A stretch of DNA of 59,089 nucleotides, from NCBI GenBank assembly GCA_963666945.2, contig CAXXRT010000033.1, positions 1 through 59,089 on the forward strand, written 5' to 3'. The stretch is from G963666945 sp963666945. Its GTDB lineage: Bacteria; Bacteroidota; Bacteroidia; Bacteroidales; Marinifilaceae. Numbering within the stretch: position 1 is the stretch's first letter; every line of letters begins with the position of its first letter. Made by a program: the position numbers and the translations under genes. The notes under the pieces were generated by a model. It was not told the origin of the DNA and did not search any database. It saw only the letters and a list, made by a program, of their open reading frames with translations. Shown piece after piece: positions 17,373-27,490 of the stretch.

Positions 17373-19828
17373 ATGAGTAACGAGTTTGACGGACAATTTA
17401 AAGATCATCTTTTATCAGAAATAATGGATGAGGGAGCTGAGATTTTCCCAATAATGACTGATGATGATGACTTAGAGAACGAGAATGAAACATTACCGGA
17501 GACACTACCCATACTACCTCTAAGGAATACAGTACTGTTTCCCGGAGTGGTAATGCCTGTTAGTGTAGGAAGGGAGAAGTCCCTTAAACTAATCAGGGAA
17601 GTATACAGGAACAAGGAATTTTTAGGAGTAGTTACGCAAAGGAAACCAGAGATAGAGGAACCTACTTTAACAGATATGTTCACAGTAGGTTACTGCAGCA
17701 CGGATAATGAAGATTCTGGAGATGCCTGACGGTTCTACTACAGTCATTTTACAGGGAAGAAGAAGAATTGAGCTGGAGGATATTTTATTCGACGAACCAT
17801 ACCACGTTGGGAAAGTCCATACAATAAAAGAAGAGAAACCGCCGGTTAACGACAGGGAATTTGAGGCCCTTGCCGCCTCCCTTAAGGATATGGCTCTAAA
17901 GATAATAAAATACTCTGCCAACATTCCCAACGAGGCCGGTTTTGCGATCAAGAACATTGAAAGTTCTTTCTTTCTGATAAACTTCATTTCCCTCTAATAC
18001 AGAGATAGATTATAAGGACAAACAGGCATTGCTTGAAATAAACGATGCCAAGGAAAAAGCACTGAGACTTCTTGAAATACTGGTAAAAGAAGTTCAGATG
18101 CTTGAACTTAAAAATGATATACAAAAGAAAGTCAAGGTAGATATTGACAAGCAGCAGAGGGAATACTTTCTTCACCAGCAGATGAAGACCATCCAGGATG
18201 AACTTGGAGGCAGTCCTGTTGATCAGGACGTAAGCGATTTAAGAGAACAGGCACAGGACAAAAATTGGACAGACGAGATAGCCGAATTGTTTGACAAGGA
18301 GCTAAGCAAGCTTCAAAGACTTAATCCTTCGGCACCCGACTATTCCATACAATTAAATTATTTGCAGGAGATAATCGATCTTCCCTGGAATGAATATACA
18401 GAAGACAATTTCGACCTTAAAAATGCACAAAAGGTTTTAAATTCCGACCACTACGGACTGGAGAAAGTCAAGGACAGAATTCTGGAATATCTTGCAGTAT
18501 TAAAGCTTAAGGGAGATATGAAATCCCCTATTCTTTGTCTTTATGGCCCTCCGGGAGTTGGAAAGACATCCCTTGGAAAATCAATAGCAAAAGCCCTTAA
18601 CAGGCAATATGTCAGAATGTCACTTGGAGGTCTTCACGATGAGTCCGAAATCAGGGGACACAGGAAGACCTATATAGGAGCAATGCCGGGAAGGATTCTT
18701 AGGAACATAAAAAAAGCCGGTTCTGCAAACCCTGTATTTATTCTTGACGAGATAGACAAGGTTGGCACCGACTTCAGGGGAGACCCTCAGAGCGCATTGC
18801 TTGAAGTGCTGGATCCGGAACAGAACAACAATTTCCACGACAACTATATAGACATGGACTTTGACCTGTCCAGAGTTATGTTTGTAGCCACAGCAAATGA
18901 TGTTTCAAGCATTGCCCCAGCCCTGAGAGACAGGATGGAGATGATAGACATAAGTGGCTACCTTATGGAGGAAAAGATAGAGATAGCAAAGCGTCACTTG
19001 ATACCTAAGCAACTTGAGAACCACGGTCTTGACAAACACAACATCAAAATACCCAAAGATGTAATAGAGGCTATCATTGAAAGATACACAAGAGAATCGG
19101 GTGTAAGGACTCTGGACAAGACAATAGCAAAGCTAGTAAGACAAATAGCCAAGAAGATTGCCTTTGAGCAGGAATTTTCTTCAGAAATAACAAAAGAAGA
19201 CCTTAAAGAGTATCTTGGAATAGAAATCTTCAGCAGGGAACAATACCAGGGCAACGATTTTGCAGGAGTAGTGACAGGTCTTGCATGGACCTCGGTAGGA
19301 GGCGAGATTTTATTCGTTGAATCGAGCCTAAGCAAAGGCAAAGGTATGCTGACACTAACAGGTAACCTGGGCGATGTAATGAAAGAATCGGCAACTATTG
19401 CTCTTGAGTATATAAAGTCGAACACATCCAAGCTGGATATAGACGATAAGATATTTGAGAACTATAATATTCATATACACGTTCCTGAAGGTGCTACACC
19501 CAAGGATGGTCCTTCAGCAGGAATAACCATGGCAACATCTCTTGCTTCGTCGCTTACACAAAGGAAAGTAAAAAGAAATCTTGCAATGACGGGAGAAATA
19601 ACCCTAAGGGGAAAGGTTCTTCCAGTAGGCGGTATTAAAGAAAAGATACTGGCAGCCAAACGTGCAGGTATTAAAGAGATTATTCTCTGCAGAGAGAACC
19701 AGAAGAATATAGAAGATATAAAAGACACATACATAAAAGGACTGACTTTCCACTATGTTGAGAACGTAATGGATGTATTGGATATTGCACTTTTAAAACA
19801 AAAAGTCAAGAATCCTATAAATTTTTAA
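17373..19828 (+). pseudogene. lon: ATP-dependent Lon protease; frame broken by two extra bases
   Basis: Predicted 817-residue cytoplasmic AAA+ serine protease that removes misfolded and regulatory proteins. Two extra bases break it: a T near 17691 (reading GGTACT restores VGTAARIMKILEMPDGS) and a C near 17983 (reading TTCCTC restores NFISSNTEIDYKD). 2456 minus 2 is a multiple of three. Order: N-terminal substrate domain (LPILPLRNTVLFPGVVMPV), coiled helical linker, AAA+ module with Walker A GPPGVGKTS and Walker B FILDEIDKV, then the protease domain with Ser in DGPSAG (about residue 714) and Lys in GGIKEKILAAK (about residue 757). Everything downstream of 18029 is intact and strongly conserved, which argues for sequence error. 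A sigma-54-like site precedes it. Confidence 0.93.
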
Positions 19829-19856
19829 TACAGATAAGCTTTTTCCTTAAAAACTT

Positions 19857-19888
19857 AAGATCCGGCATTTTCAATGCCGGATCTTTTC
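19857..19888 (+). terminator. terminator after lon
   Basis: A 13-bp perfect stem AAGATCCGGCATT / AATGCCGGATCTT with a 3-base loop, followed by TT. It is the strongest hairpin in this part of the window. Confidence 0.9.
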
Positions 19889-19948
19889 ATTATAATATAA
19901 CATATTGAATTTTACAAAGTATAATTAAGATAAAGAGACAATTTTTAC

Positions 19949-19956
19949 TATTTTTG
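19949..19956 (+). promoter_or_regulatory. -7 promoter element of the AI-2E-family permease gene
   Basis: TATTTTTG, 57 bases upstream of the ATG at 20014; no clear -33 element. Confidence 0.45.
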
Positions 19957-20013
19957 TATTAATAATATATAACGGATTAAACGAGTTAATAATCCTAAAC
20001 CCAAACAGATATA

Positions 20014-21117
20014 ATGAATTCCCTGGTAAAATATTTAATTGCCTTTACTATTTTAGTTATCTCGGCATTTCTTTGCTGGTATTTTAAATCGATAATTATT
20101 TACATTATTATTTCAGCAGTTCTCTCCTTTATAGGAAGACCCGTAATAACATTGTTAGGCAAGATTAACATGAAGGGGAAAAGCATACCTCAGAGTATTA
20201 AGGCTTTCATTACTCTTATTTTTCTGTGGCTGATATTCATAGGTTTCTTCAGGCTTATTATACCCCTGATAGCAAGTGAAGCAAGATTGTTTGCAGATAT
20301 AGACATAAATTCAGTAATAGAAAAATTAAAGGAACCCTTAGACAGGCTTGATCAGCTTACCAGAAACTTTTCAACGACAGGTGAAGGCTTTAATATTGAA
20401 TCGTATGTAAAGGAACAACTGACCACAATAATCCAGAGTTCCAATATACAGGCATTCTTTGGATCTTTGGCATCGACGGTAGGTGATCTGTTCATTGCGA
20501 TATTCTCAATATCTTTTATTACCTTCTTTTTTCTTAAGGACAGCAGTCTTTTTACCCGGCTTGTTCTTATGCTTATTCCAGACAGGTACGAGGAAGGAGT
20601 AAGAAAAGCCCTGGATTCCATACAGACATTACTTGTAAGATATTTTGTAGGCATACTGGCACAAATATCACTAATTATGCTGCTTAATATAGCCGGTCAC
20701 AGCATTGTAGGCATTGGATTTTCCCATGTTGTAATAATAGGTTTATTTGCAGGATTAATGAATGTGATTCCCTACATAGGCCCCATTATAGGGACCCTTC
20801 TGGGCTTGGCGATAGGACTGGCAGTAAACATTCAGCTGGACTTCTACAACGAAACATTGCCTATTCTTGGATATATGACAATTGTATTTATGACTGTTCA
20901 GCTTATTGACAATTTTGTCTTCCAGCCACTAATTTACGGCAGCAGTGTTCATGCCCATCCCCTTGAGATATTTATAGTCATTCTTATGGCAGGAAGTGTT
21001 GCAGGAATCCCCGGAATGATACTTGCAATTCCGGGATACACGGTACTAAGGGTTATTGCCAGAGAGTTCTTCGATAAATATTCGGTAATAAAAAAAATTA
21101 CCCACGGCCTGAAATAA
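20014..21117 (+). CDS. AI-2E family (PerM/DUF20) membrane permease
   Basis: A 367-residue polytopic inner-membrane protein of the AI-2E exporter superfamily. Hydrophobic segments occur near residues 5-45 (two), 65-90, 150-175, then a cluster from about 205 to 350. The family signature is visible as FAGLMNVIPYIGPIIGT (about residues 245-261) and, near the end, VQLIDNFVFQPLIYGSSVHAHPLEIF and GIPGMILAIPGYTVLRV. Members have been linked to export of autoinducer-2, to Na+/H+ exchange or to unknown solutes, so the substrate is open. Monocistronic between the lon terminator and the cyd operon promoter. Confidence 0.92.
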   Translation: MNSLVKYLIAFTILVISAFLCWYFKSIIIYIIISAVLSFIGRPVITLLGKINMKGKSIPQSIKAFITLIFLWLIFIGFFRLIIPLIASEARLFADIDINSVIEKLKEPLDRLDQLTRNFSTTGEGFNIESYVKEQLTTIIQSSNIQAFFGSLASTVGDLFIAIFSISFITFFFLKDSSLFTRLVLMLIPDRYEEGVRKALDSIQTLLVRYFVGILAQISLIMLLNIAGHSIVGIGFSHVVIIGLFAGLMNVIPYIGPIIGTLLGLAIGLAVNIQLDFYNETLPILGYMTIVFMTVQLIDNFVFQPLIYGSSVHAHPLEIFIVILMAGSVAGIPGMILAIPGYTVLRVIAREFFDKYSVIKKITHGLK

Positions 21118-21155
21118 TAATACTTAACAGAATAGGTTTTCATGTTCGTTTTTTA

Positions 21156-21163
21156 TAGATTTG
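21156..21163 (+). promoter_or_regulatory. -7 promoter element of the cyd operon
   Basis: TAGATTTG, 20 bases upstream of the DUF4492 start at 21184. The -33 region reads only GTTTTC. Confidence 0.5.
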
Positions 21164-21183
21164 TTATTACCTGACGACACATT

Positions 21184-21396
21184 ATGACAAGTTTATTAAA
21201 AAAAATATTGCTATTTTATTACGAAGGATTTCGTAATATGCCATCCTGGGGCAAGAAGTCCTGGATAATAATCCTGCTAAAGCTATTCATAATGTTTTTT
21301 GTACTCAAACTGTTTTTCTTCCCCAACTTTTTAAATTCAAGATTCGATAACGATAAAGAAAAGGGAGAATATGTACTGGAACAACTGACAAAATAA
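21184..21396 (+). CDS. DUF4492 small membrane protein of the cytochrome bd operon
   Basis: A 70-residue protein with one membrane segment (IIILLKLFIMFFVLKLFFFP, residues 28-47), a basic N-terminus (YYEGFRNMPSWGKKSW) and an acidic C-terminal tail (FDNDKEKGEYVLEQL). The pattern is that of DUF4492, which regularly precedes cydA in Bacteroidota and Campylobacterota. It ends 13 bases before cydA, so it is the first gene of a DUF4492-cydA-cydB operon. A role as assembly factor or small subunit of the oxidase is inferred from position, by analogy with CydX, not from homology. Confidence 0.88.
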   Translation: MTSLLKKILLFYYEGFRNMPSWGKKSWIIILLKLFIMFFVLKLFFFPNFLNSRFDNDKEKGEYVLEQLTK

Positions 21397-21409
21397 ATTT
21401 TTTAAAGTC

Positions 21410-22948
21410 ATGAATGGACACTTCGACATTTCTTTAGTTGACTGGTCAAGGGCACAGTTCGCCCTCACAGCAATGTATCATTATTTGTTCGTGCCTCTTA
21501 CATTAGGATTATCCTTTATAATAGCCATAATGGAATCTATCTGGGTAAAGACAAACAATCCCGAATGGAAGCAGGCAACCAAATTCTGGATGACTCTTTT
21601 TGGAATAAACTTCGCCATAGGAGTGTCCACAGGAATAATACTGGAATTTGAATTTGGGACAAACTGGAGCAACTACAGTTGGTTTGTAGGCGATATATTC
21701 GGGGCTCCCCTGGCGGTGGAAGGCATAATGGCATTTTTCATGGAGTCCACCTTCATAGCCATAATGTTCTTTGGATGGAACAAAGTAAGCAAAAGATATC
21801 ACCTGACATCAACCTGGCTTGTCTTCCTGGGTGCAAATCTTTCCGCCCTCTGGATACTGGTAGCCAATGCCTGGATGCAAAATCCCGTTGGCATGGTATT
21901 CAACCCCGACACGGCAAGAAACGAAATGGTTGATTTCTGGGCTATACTGTTCTCACCAACTGCAATGAGTAAATTTTTTCACACAGTAACAAGCGCTTTT
22001 CTTCTTTCATCAATATTTGTAATAGGTGTCTCTTCCTGGTATTTGTTAAAAAGAAGGCATAAGGAGATGGCCTATAAGAGTATTCTTATAGCAACTTTAT
22101 TCGGTCTGTTTGCAACAACAGTAACTATTTATACGGGGGACTCGTCTGCCAGGGATGTGGCAAAAACGCAGCCCATGAAGTTTGCCGCAATGGAAGGCCT
22201 GTACAAGGGAGACAATGGTGTTGGATTAATAATAGCAGGTATACTGAACGACAAAGAGGAAAACAAAAAAGTCAAAGAATGTGACTACAAAATTGATATA
22301 CCAAACTTTTTATCATTCCTTGCTTATAGAAATTTCAACGCTTTCATTCCGGGTGTAAAAGATATTCTCGAAGGATACACCTCTCACGATGGTAAAAATT
22401 ATTTTTCTGTTGACACAAGAATAGCAAAGGGGAAAATTGCAATACAGGCTCTAAAGGAATATAATAAATGTAAAAAGAATAAAGATGAGGAAGGGATGAT
22501 GGCAGCATACTCCACCCTAAAAGAGAACTACGAACATTTTGGATATGGCTATCTGGAAAACAAATACGACACACTGCCTCATATACCATTAACATTCTAC
22601 AGTTTCCATATAATGGTAGTTTTGGGATTTATCTTCCTTGTAATATTTGTCTTGTTTTTATACTTCTATAAAAACAAGACCATAGAGAACCATAGATGGC
22701 TTTTATTGCTGGCAATAACTGCTGTTCCGCTGGCTTACCTTGCCACCCAATGCGGCTGGATTGTAGCAGAGGTAGGAAGGCAGCCCTGGGTAATTCAGGA
22801 TCTGATGCCCACGCTTACCGCCGTTACAATAATTGATGACAGCTCAGTAAAAATCACATTCGGGCTTTTTGCCGTTATTTTTACAGCCCTGCTTATAGCA
22901 GAAATAAAAATAATGGCCAGGCAAATAAAAAAAGGACCTAAAGAATAA
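21410..22948 (+). CDS. cydA: cytochrome bd ubiquinol oxidase subunit I (CydA)
   Basis: A 512-residue inner-membrane subunit of the high-affinity terminal oxidase that reduces O2 to water with quinol. The N-terminus has LVDWSRAQFALTAMYHYLFV with the heme-ligand His in MYHYLFVPLTLG, then EFGTNWSNYSWFVGDIFGAPLAVEG, and near the C-terminus GWIVAEVGRQPWVIQDLMPT. About nine membrane segments are visible. The loop after KTQPMKFAAMEGLY (roughly residues 255-390) is the quinol-binding Q loop, with lysine-rich periplasmic insertions. It is 14 bases upstream of cydB. It lets the cell respire at low oxygen or scavenge it. Confidence 0.97.
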   Translation: MNGHFDISLVDWSRAQFALTAMYHYLFVPLTLGLSFIIAIMESIWVKTNNPEWKQATKFWMTLFGINFAIGVSTGIILEFEFGTNWSNYSWFVGDIFGAPLAVEGIMAFFMESTFIAIMFFGWNKVSKRYHLTSTWLVFLGANLSALWILVANAWMQNPVGMVFNPDTARNEMVDFWAILFSPTAMSKFFHTVTSAFLLSSIFVIGVSSWYLLKRRHKEMAYKSILIATLFGLFATTVTIYTGDSSARDVAKTQPMKFAAMEGLYKGDNGVGLIIAGILNDKEENKKVKECDYKIDIPNFLSFLAYRNFNAFIPGVKDILEGYTSHDGKNYFSVDTRIAKGKIAIQALKEYNKCKKNKDEEGMMAAYSTLKENYEHFGYGYLENKYDTLPHIPLTFYSFHIMVVLGFIFLVIFVLFLYFYKNKTIENHRWLLLLAITAVPLAYLATQCGWIVAEVGRQPWVIQDLMPTLTAVTIIDDSSVKITFGLFAVIFTALLIAEIKIMARQIKKGPKE

Positions 22949-22962
22949 CAGGAGGACAGACT

Positions 22963-24096
22963 ATGTTTGAAACTTTATCTTTATACAGTTTACAGCAGTA
23001 CTGGTGGATATTAACATCCATACTTGCTTCAACATTAGTCTTCCTGCTATTTGTTCAGGGAGGACAGACATTAATATACAGACTTGGGAAAACAAAGGAA
23101 GAACAATCTCTTATTGTAAATAGTCTTGGAAGAAAATGGGAGTTTACATTTACTACACTCGTTGTCTTTGGAGGGGCATTCTTTGCCTCTTTCCCCCTAT
23201 TTTATGCAACAAGTTTCGGTGGTGCTTACTGGGTATGGATAACGATATTGTTCTGCTTTGTACTACAGGCAGTATCGTATGAATTCAGAAGTAAGCCTTC
23301 CAATTTTCTGGGGAAAAGGACATTTGACACCTTTCTTTTCATTAATGGTGTGATAAGCACATTGCTTATAGGCACAGCGGTAGGGACTTTCTTTACAGGA
23401 TCGCAATTCAGTCTTTCCGAATTGAATCAGGTCACCTGGCATGGGAAACTAAGGGGTATAGAAGCAGCCTTTAATCTCCGGAACTTAAGTCTTGGACTTT
23501 CGTTGTTTTTCCTTGCAAGAACACTTGCATGCCTGTATTTTAAGAACAACATTGATTCTCCATTTGTGACAAAAAGAATAAAAAAAGAACTGACAATAAA
23601 CTTTATTCCCTTTCTGATCTTTTTCCTGTTCTTTATAATAAAGACAATAGTCTCAACAGGCTTTGCACTTGACAGAGAAACAGGAATAATATCAATGGAG
23701 GACTACAAATACCTGCACAATCTTGCAGACATGCCGGCAAACACCATAATCATGATAACAGGTATAATTGCTGTTCTTTTCGGGGTATTAAAGACAATAA
23801 TTAAACCAGACTTTACTTCTGGCATATGGATTTCAGGGGCAGGGACAATACTGACAGTCTTCTCCCTCTTTATACTTGCAGGATTCAATGACACTGCATT
23901 CTATCCTTCGGTATATGATTTGCAGTCGTCCTTAACAATCAGAAAGGCCTCGTCATCACATTATACCCTTACGGCTATGAGTTATATATCTTTGCTAATT
24001 CCCTTTGTTATTGCCTACATATGGCATTCCTGGAGGGCAATAAACAAAGACAAGATCAGCATAGACGAACTGGAAAATGAGGGACACAAATATTAA
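22963..24096 (+). CDS. cydB: cytochrome bd ubiquinol oxidase subunit II (CydB)
   Basis: A 377-residue polytopic partner of CydA. It starts MFETLSLYSLQQYWWILTSI and shows eight to nine membrane segments with LFVQGGQTLIYRLGKTKEEQ (after the first segment), EFRSKPSNFLG and, at the end, SYISLLIPFVIAYIWHSWRAIN, as expected for CydB. A Shine-Dalgarno-like AGGAGG precedes the start. The last 4 bases overlap the stop of the convergent pssA gene. It ends the three-gene cyd operon; no cydDC cysteine/glutathione exporter is next to it in this window. Confidence 0.95.
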   Translation: MFETLSLYSLQQYWWILTSILASTLVFLLFVQGGQTLIYRLGKTKEEQSLIVNSLGRKWEFTFTTLVVFGGAFFASFPLFYATSFGGAYWVWITILFCFVLQAVSYEFRSKPSNFLGKRTFDTFLFINGVISTLLIGTAVGTFFTGSQFSLSELNQVTWHGKLRGIEAAFNLRNLSLGLSLFFLARTLACLYFKNNIDSPFVTKRIKKELTINFIPFLIFFLFFIIKTIVSTGFALDRETGIISMEDYKYLHNLADMPANTIIMITGIIAVLFGVLKTIIKPDFTSGIWISGAGTILTVFSLFILAGFNDTAFYPSVYDLQSSLTIRKASSSHYTLTAMSYISLLIPFVIAYIWHSWRAINKDKISIDELENEGHKY

Positions 24097-24818
24097 TCCT
24101 TAATTACATATGCAAACAGCAATGAGATGGCCACATAAAGGGGCATAATAAATATAATTGCAGAAAGGCCAACTATCGCCAATAAAGCTAAGAGCGAAAG
24201 AAGAAAAATATATCTTGCAAGATTTTCACTAAATCGCAATGTCTTGACTTTAAATGAGAACATCGGGATTTCTGATACAAGTAAAAAACTGAATACCACT
24301 AATCCAGTAATAATAAAAACAGGATGGTAGAGTAAGTCAACCAGCCACTGCTGACCGCTGAATTCCTTAATTACGGGGAAAGATGCCCAGAAGATAGCAT
24401 TTGCAGGTGTTGGCAAGCCCAGGAAAGAGACTGTTTGTCGGGTATCTATATTGAACTTGGCAAGCCTGAAACCGGAAAAGACTACCATTATAAAAGGTAT
24501 TAATAAGACAAAAGCATTAATTTCCAATAAGATTACTCCTGAGATATTTACACCAAAAATCTCTGCGAGCATATTATACGCAATGGCAGCAGGGGCAAAA
24601 CCAAAGCTGATAAGGTCAGCCAGTGAATCTAATTCTTTACCCATCTCCGAATAAGCTTTCAGCAGTCGTGCCGATAGTCCGTCACAGAAATCAAAAATTG
24701 CAGACAGAACAATAAACATTGCTGCATATACGGGCATACCGAAAAGAGCAAATGTCACGGCCATACAACCAGAAAAAATATTTAAACCAGTTATTATATT
24801 AGGAATATGCTTAGTCAT
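24093..24818 (-). CDS. pssA: CDP-diacylglycerol--serine O-phosphatidyltransferase
   Basis: A 241-residue inner-membrane CDP-alcohol phosphatidyltransferase that makes phosphatidylserine, the precursor of phosphatidylethanolamine. The family motif DGxxAR-x8-GxxxDxxxD reads DGLSARLLKAYSEMGKELDS, with the last Asp in LAD directly after (about residues 46-68). Six to seven membrane segments follow; the N-terminus is HIPNIITGLNIFSGCMAV, as in PssA. It is convergent with cydB (4-bp overlap at the stops) and probably shares a transcript with the upstream DUF1573 gene, 32 bp away. Confidence 0.93.
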   Translation of the reverse strand: MTKHIPNIITGLNIFSGCMAVTFALFGMPVYAAMFIVLSAIFDFCDGLSARLLKAYSEMGKELDSLADLISFGFAPAAIAYNMLAEIFGVNISGVILLEINAFVLLIPFIMVVFSGFRLAKFNIDTRQTVSFLGLPTPANAIFWASFPVIKEFSGQQWLVDLLYHPVFIITGLVVFSFLLVSEIPMFSFKVKTLRFSENLARYIFLLSLLALLAIVGLSAIIFIMPLYVAISLLFAYVIKD

Positions 24819-24850
24819 AATTATAAAGTTTTTGTCAAAGATATTGACTT

Positions 24851-25918
24851 TTAATTAACGAATCCCGATAATCGTATTTTTATTTCAGGATTTAAGGGAT
24901 CGTTACTTATTAATTCTATTAGTATCTTCTGCTGACCCTGAAGTTGTCCTGCATCCAGAACCACCTTAAGTTCAACTGTTTCTCCCGCGGATATATATTC
25001 TTTAGGGAGAATAAATTTAACTTCCGGATTAAAAGAATACAACTTTCTTATCAACAAACCGGATTTGCCATTATTAGATATACGGAAGACAAAATCAACA
25101 GCATCATTCTTTTCTATATTCCCGAAATTAACAAATCTTCTGTCTATTGTAATCACCGGAGACAATTCTCTTTCTTCAGCTGTCAGAGTTGAAAAATCCT
25201 GCTTAATATTTGCGGAAACTATAATCCCTTGTTCTTCCCCATTACCGACAATTAATATTTGATCTTTTACAATGCCTATGTCATTTTTTATTTTAGCATC
25301 ATACTCTGCAACAATGATTCCTTTCGCCTTGGCATCGAGGACACCCGGAATCATCTTTATTTTTAAAAAATCAGGTAACCCCCGGAACCTTACATTAAGC
25401 CTTTTGCCGTGATTATTATATACAGGAATTTCTATCTTTTTTGTTTCATTTTCCTTGATACTAAAAAAAGAAATATGATCGTATACCATCCTTAATCCAC
25501 ATGCTAACTCATAGGGATAATCATCCAGCATAGTTTTCTTTTTAGGGATAACTTTACCCCTTATTCTTAATACCTGAACAGGATTTTCTGCGTTGGTATA
25601 TACAGTAATTGTCTTATCGAAATTACCCGGGCGATTGACCGGATCGAAAGTTGCACGAACAAAACCCTTTCCACCGGGGAGAACAGGATGCTTAGTCCAT
25701 GTTGGACTCATACAGCCGCATGTTGATTCAACCTTCCTGATAATTAGCGGTTGCTCACCTTTATTGATAAAGGCAAAATCGTGACACACCTTACCATCAA
25801 TCTCCTTTATTGTCTCAAAATTATGCGCAGAAGAATTAAAATAAGCAACGGCTTTCTTTTGGGCACAAAGAATGATGGGAGATAAAAAGATGAAAACCGA
25901 GAACAAGCAACGTAACAT
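24851..25918 (-). CDS. exported DUF1573-domain protein
   Basis: About 355 residues from the preferred ATG at 25918 (MLRCLFSVFIFLSPIILCAQ, a good signal peptide; an earlier in-frame start at 25960 would put 14 residues before it). Two tandem DUF1573/ASPM-SPD-2-Hydin-type immunoglobulin-like repeats are visible. The first has the hallmark HNFETIKEIDG, FINKGEQPLIIRKVESTCGC and FDPVNRPGNFDKTITVYTN; the second has VNFGNIEKNDAVDFVFRISN and VELKVVLDAG. Such proteins are periplasmic or surface exposed; their function is not known. It lies upstream of pssA on the same strand. Confidence 0.88.
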   Translation of the reverse strand: MLRCLFSVFIFLSPIILCAQKKAVAYFNSSAHNFETIKEIDGKVCHDFAFINKGEQPLIIRKVESTCGCMSPTWTKHPVLPGGKGFVRATFDPVNRPGNFDKTITVYTNAENPVQVLRIRGKVIPKKKTMLDDYPYELACGLRMVYDHISFFSIKENETKKIEIPVYNNHGKRLNVRFRGLPDFLKIKMIPGVLDAKAKGIIVAEYDAKIKNDIGIVKDQILIVGNGEEQGIIVSANIKQDFSTLTAEERELSPVITIDRRFVNFGNIEKNDAVDFVFRISNNGKSGLLIRKLYSFNPEVKFILPKEYISAGETVELKVVLDAGQLQGQQKILIELISNDPLNPEIKIRLSGFVN

Positions 25919-25998
25919 ATTAATTTGACTGTGTGACTTATAAAATAATAATACTAACAAAAATAGTAAAATATAAACTCATATGTTATTTAATACTT

Positions 25999-26006
25999 TA
26001 AATTTG
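25999..26006 (+). promoter_or_regulatory. -7 promoter element of the M20 amidohydrolase gene
   Basis: TAAATTTG, 24 bases upstream of the ATG at 26031; no -33 TTTG. Confidence 0.45.
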
Positions 26007-26030
26007 TAAAATAAACAAATGATGTAAGGC

Positions 26031-27218
26031 ATGCAAAAACAGATTGAACAACTCAGTAATGACTATTACAATGAACTGTTAGACATATTCCACCATCTTC
26101 ACAGTCATCCTGAACTTTCATTTCAGGAAGAGAAAACCTCGGAATTCATATGCAACAAACTTGACAAATACGGCATCGCATATAAAAAATACGCCCAAAC
26201 GGGTATTGTAGGCATTATTAAAGGGGGAAAAGATGGTCGTAATATTGGCCTTAGAGCTGACATGGATGCCTTGCCCATAAATGAAAACCCAACAAACCCC
26301 TACTGCTCGGTAAACGAAGGAGTAATGCATGCTTGCGGTCACGATATACATATGACATGTCTTCTGGGAGCTGCAAAAATACTTCAGACAATAAAAGAAT
26401 CCGTTTGTGGTAATATTCTTTTAATATTTCAGCCTGGAGAAGAGAAACTTCCGGGAGGTGCTAAACAAATGATAGAAGAAGGAGCTTTCGATGATATTAA
26501 ACCCGACTGGATAGGGGCACTTCATTGCGACCCATCATTACCTGTGGGCAGTGCCGGGTTCAGGAAAGGAATGTATATGGCATCGGGAGACGAAATCTTT
26601 ATTGACGTAAAGGGTAAAGGCGGTCATGCTGCCCTACCCCACAAAACATCGGATACTATACTTATAGCCTCCCATATTATTGTCGCCCTTCAGCAAATTG
26701 TCAGTCGCCACTGTCCCCCATCCATTCCCTGCGTTCTGACTTTTGGGAAGATAACAGGCAACGGAGCTGTAAATATCATTCCCAAAGAAGTAAATATTGA
26801 AGGAACATTCAGAACAATGAATGAAGAATGGAGATCCAGGGCCAAAAAACTTATAAGGGAAATTTCCATATCTTTAGCAGAGAGTATGGGAGCCAAATGC
26901 AAGGTAAATATCATTGATGGCTATCCCTACCTGGAGAACGATCCCCTATACACTGAAGAAACCATCAGACTGGCAGAACATTATCTTGGGAAAGAGAACA
27001 CACATGAACTGGAGATAAGAATGACAACTGAGGACTTTGGATACTACAGCCAAAAATTCAGGACCAGCTTTTTCCGTTTGGGAGTTAAAGATAATACACA
27101 AAGGGAATTTGCCCTTCATACTCCTGAATTCATAGCCGGTGAAAGGTCAATAAACTATGGTTCAGGACTATTAGCATGGATTGCATATAATTTATGTTGC
27201 ACAAGTTATTTAAAATAA
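26031..27218 (+). CDS. M20 family amidohydrolase (N-acyl-amino-acid deacylase type)
   Basis: A 395-residue cytoplasmic metallohydrolase of peptidase family M20D, whose members remove acyl groups from amino acids (hippurate, N-acetyl amino acids, N-acetyl-diaminopimelate or IAA conjugates). Metal- and substrate-binding motifs: LHSHPELSFQEEKTSEF near the N-terminus, GLRADMDALPI, MHACGHDIHM (about residues 102-111), FQPGEEKLPGGAKQMIEEGAF, the lid-domain GKGGHAALPHKTSD (about 194-207) and MTTEDFGYYSQ near the C-terminus. No signal peptide. Monocistronic. The precise substrate cannot be told from sequence. Confidence 0.92.
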   Translation: MQKQIEQLSNDYYNELLDIFHHLHSHPELSFQEEKTSEFICNKLDKYGIAYKKYAQTGIVGIIKGGKDGRNIGLRADMDALPINENPTNPYCSVNEGVMHACGHDIHMTCLLGAAKILQTIKESVCGNILLIFQPGEEKLPGGAKQMIEEGAFDDIKPDWIGALHCDPSLPVGSAGFRKGMYMASGDEIFIDVKGKGGHAALPHKTSDTILIASHIIVALQQIVSRHCPPSIPCVLTFGKITGNGAVNIIPKEVNIEGTFRTMNEEWRSRAKKLIREISISLAESMGAKCKVNIIDGYPYLENDPLYTEETIRLAEHYLGKENTHELEIRMTTEDFGYYSQKFRTSFFRLGVKDNTQREFALHTPEFIAGERSINYGSGLLAWIAYNLCCTSYLK

Positions 27219-27273
27219 TTCTAAATTTGGGCATCACTAAAGAAAGTCTTTCTGTATTTAATTTTAGATTATA

Positions 27274-27281
27274 AATTTGCA
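27274..27281 (+). promoter_or_regulatory. -7 promoter element of the ferredoxin gene
   Basis: TAAATTTG, 29 bases upstream of the ferredoxin ATG, with TTTC in the -33 area. Confidence 0.45.
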
Positions 27282-27310
27282 TTAAATATTAACCAAAAAA
27301 AACAACAAAG

Positions 27311-27481
27311 ATGGCTTACGTAATTGACGATAATTGTATCTCTTGTGGATCTTGCGAGAGTGCTTGTCCAACTGAAGCAATTTTCATGGGTGAAGAGCAT
27401 TATGAAATAGATGCTGAAAAATGTATTGATTGTGGTACATGTGCTGAAGCTTGTCCAGTAGAAGCAATCAAACCTGAATAA
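27311..27481 (+). CDS. 4Fe-4S ferredoxin, two-cluster type
   Basis: A 56-residue ferredoxin. Two Cys motifs, CISCGSCESACP (residues 9-20) and CIDCGTCAEACP (38-49), each supply CxxCxxCxxxCP for a [4Fe-4S] cluster. It is a small soluble electron carrier of the clostridial type, used by enzymes such as pyruvate:ferredoxin oxidoreductase, which suggests an at least partly anaerobic metabolism. The ATG has AAAG 2-5 bases upstream. The gene is monocistronic with its own promoter and a bidirectional terminator shared with the convergent gene. Confidence 0.97.
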   Translation: MAYVIDDNCISCGSCESACPTEAIFMGEEHYEIDAEKCIDCGTCAEACPVEAIKPE

Positions 27482-27490
27482 TCAATAAAA

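Noticed and set aside
18994..19431. 145-codon open frame antisense to lon
   Set aside because: Mirror of the conserved protease coding sequence; composition is that of a reverse-frame artefact.
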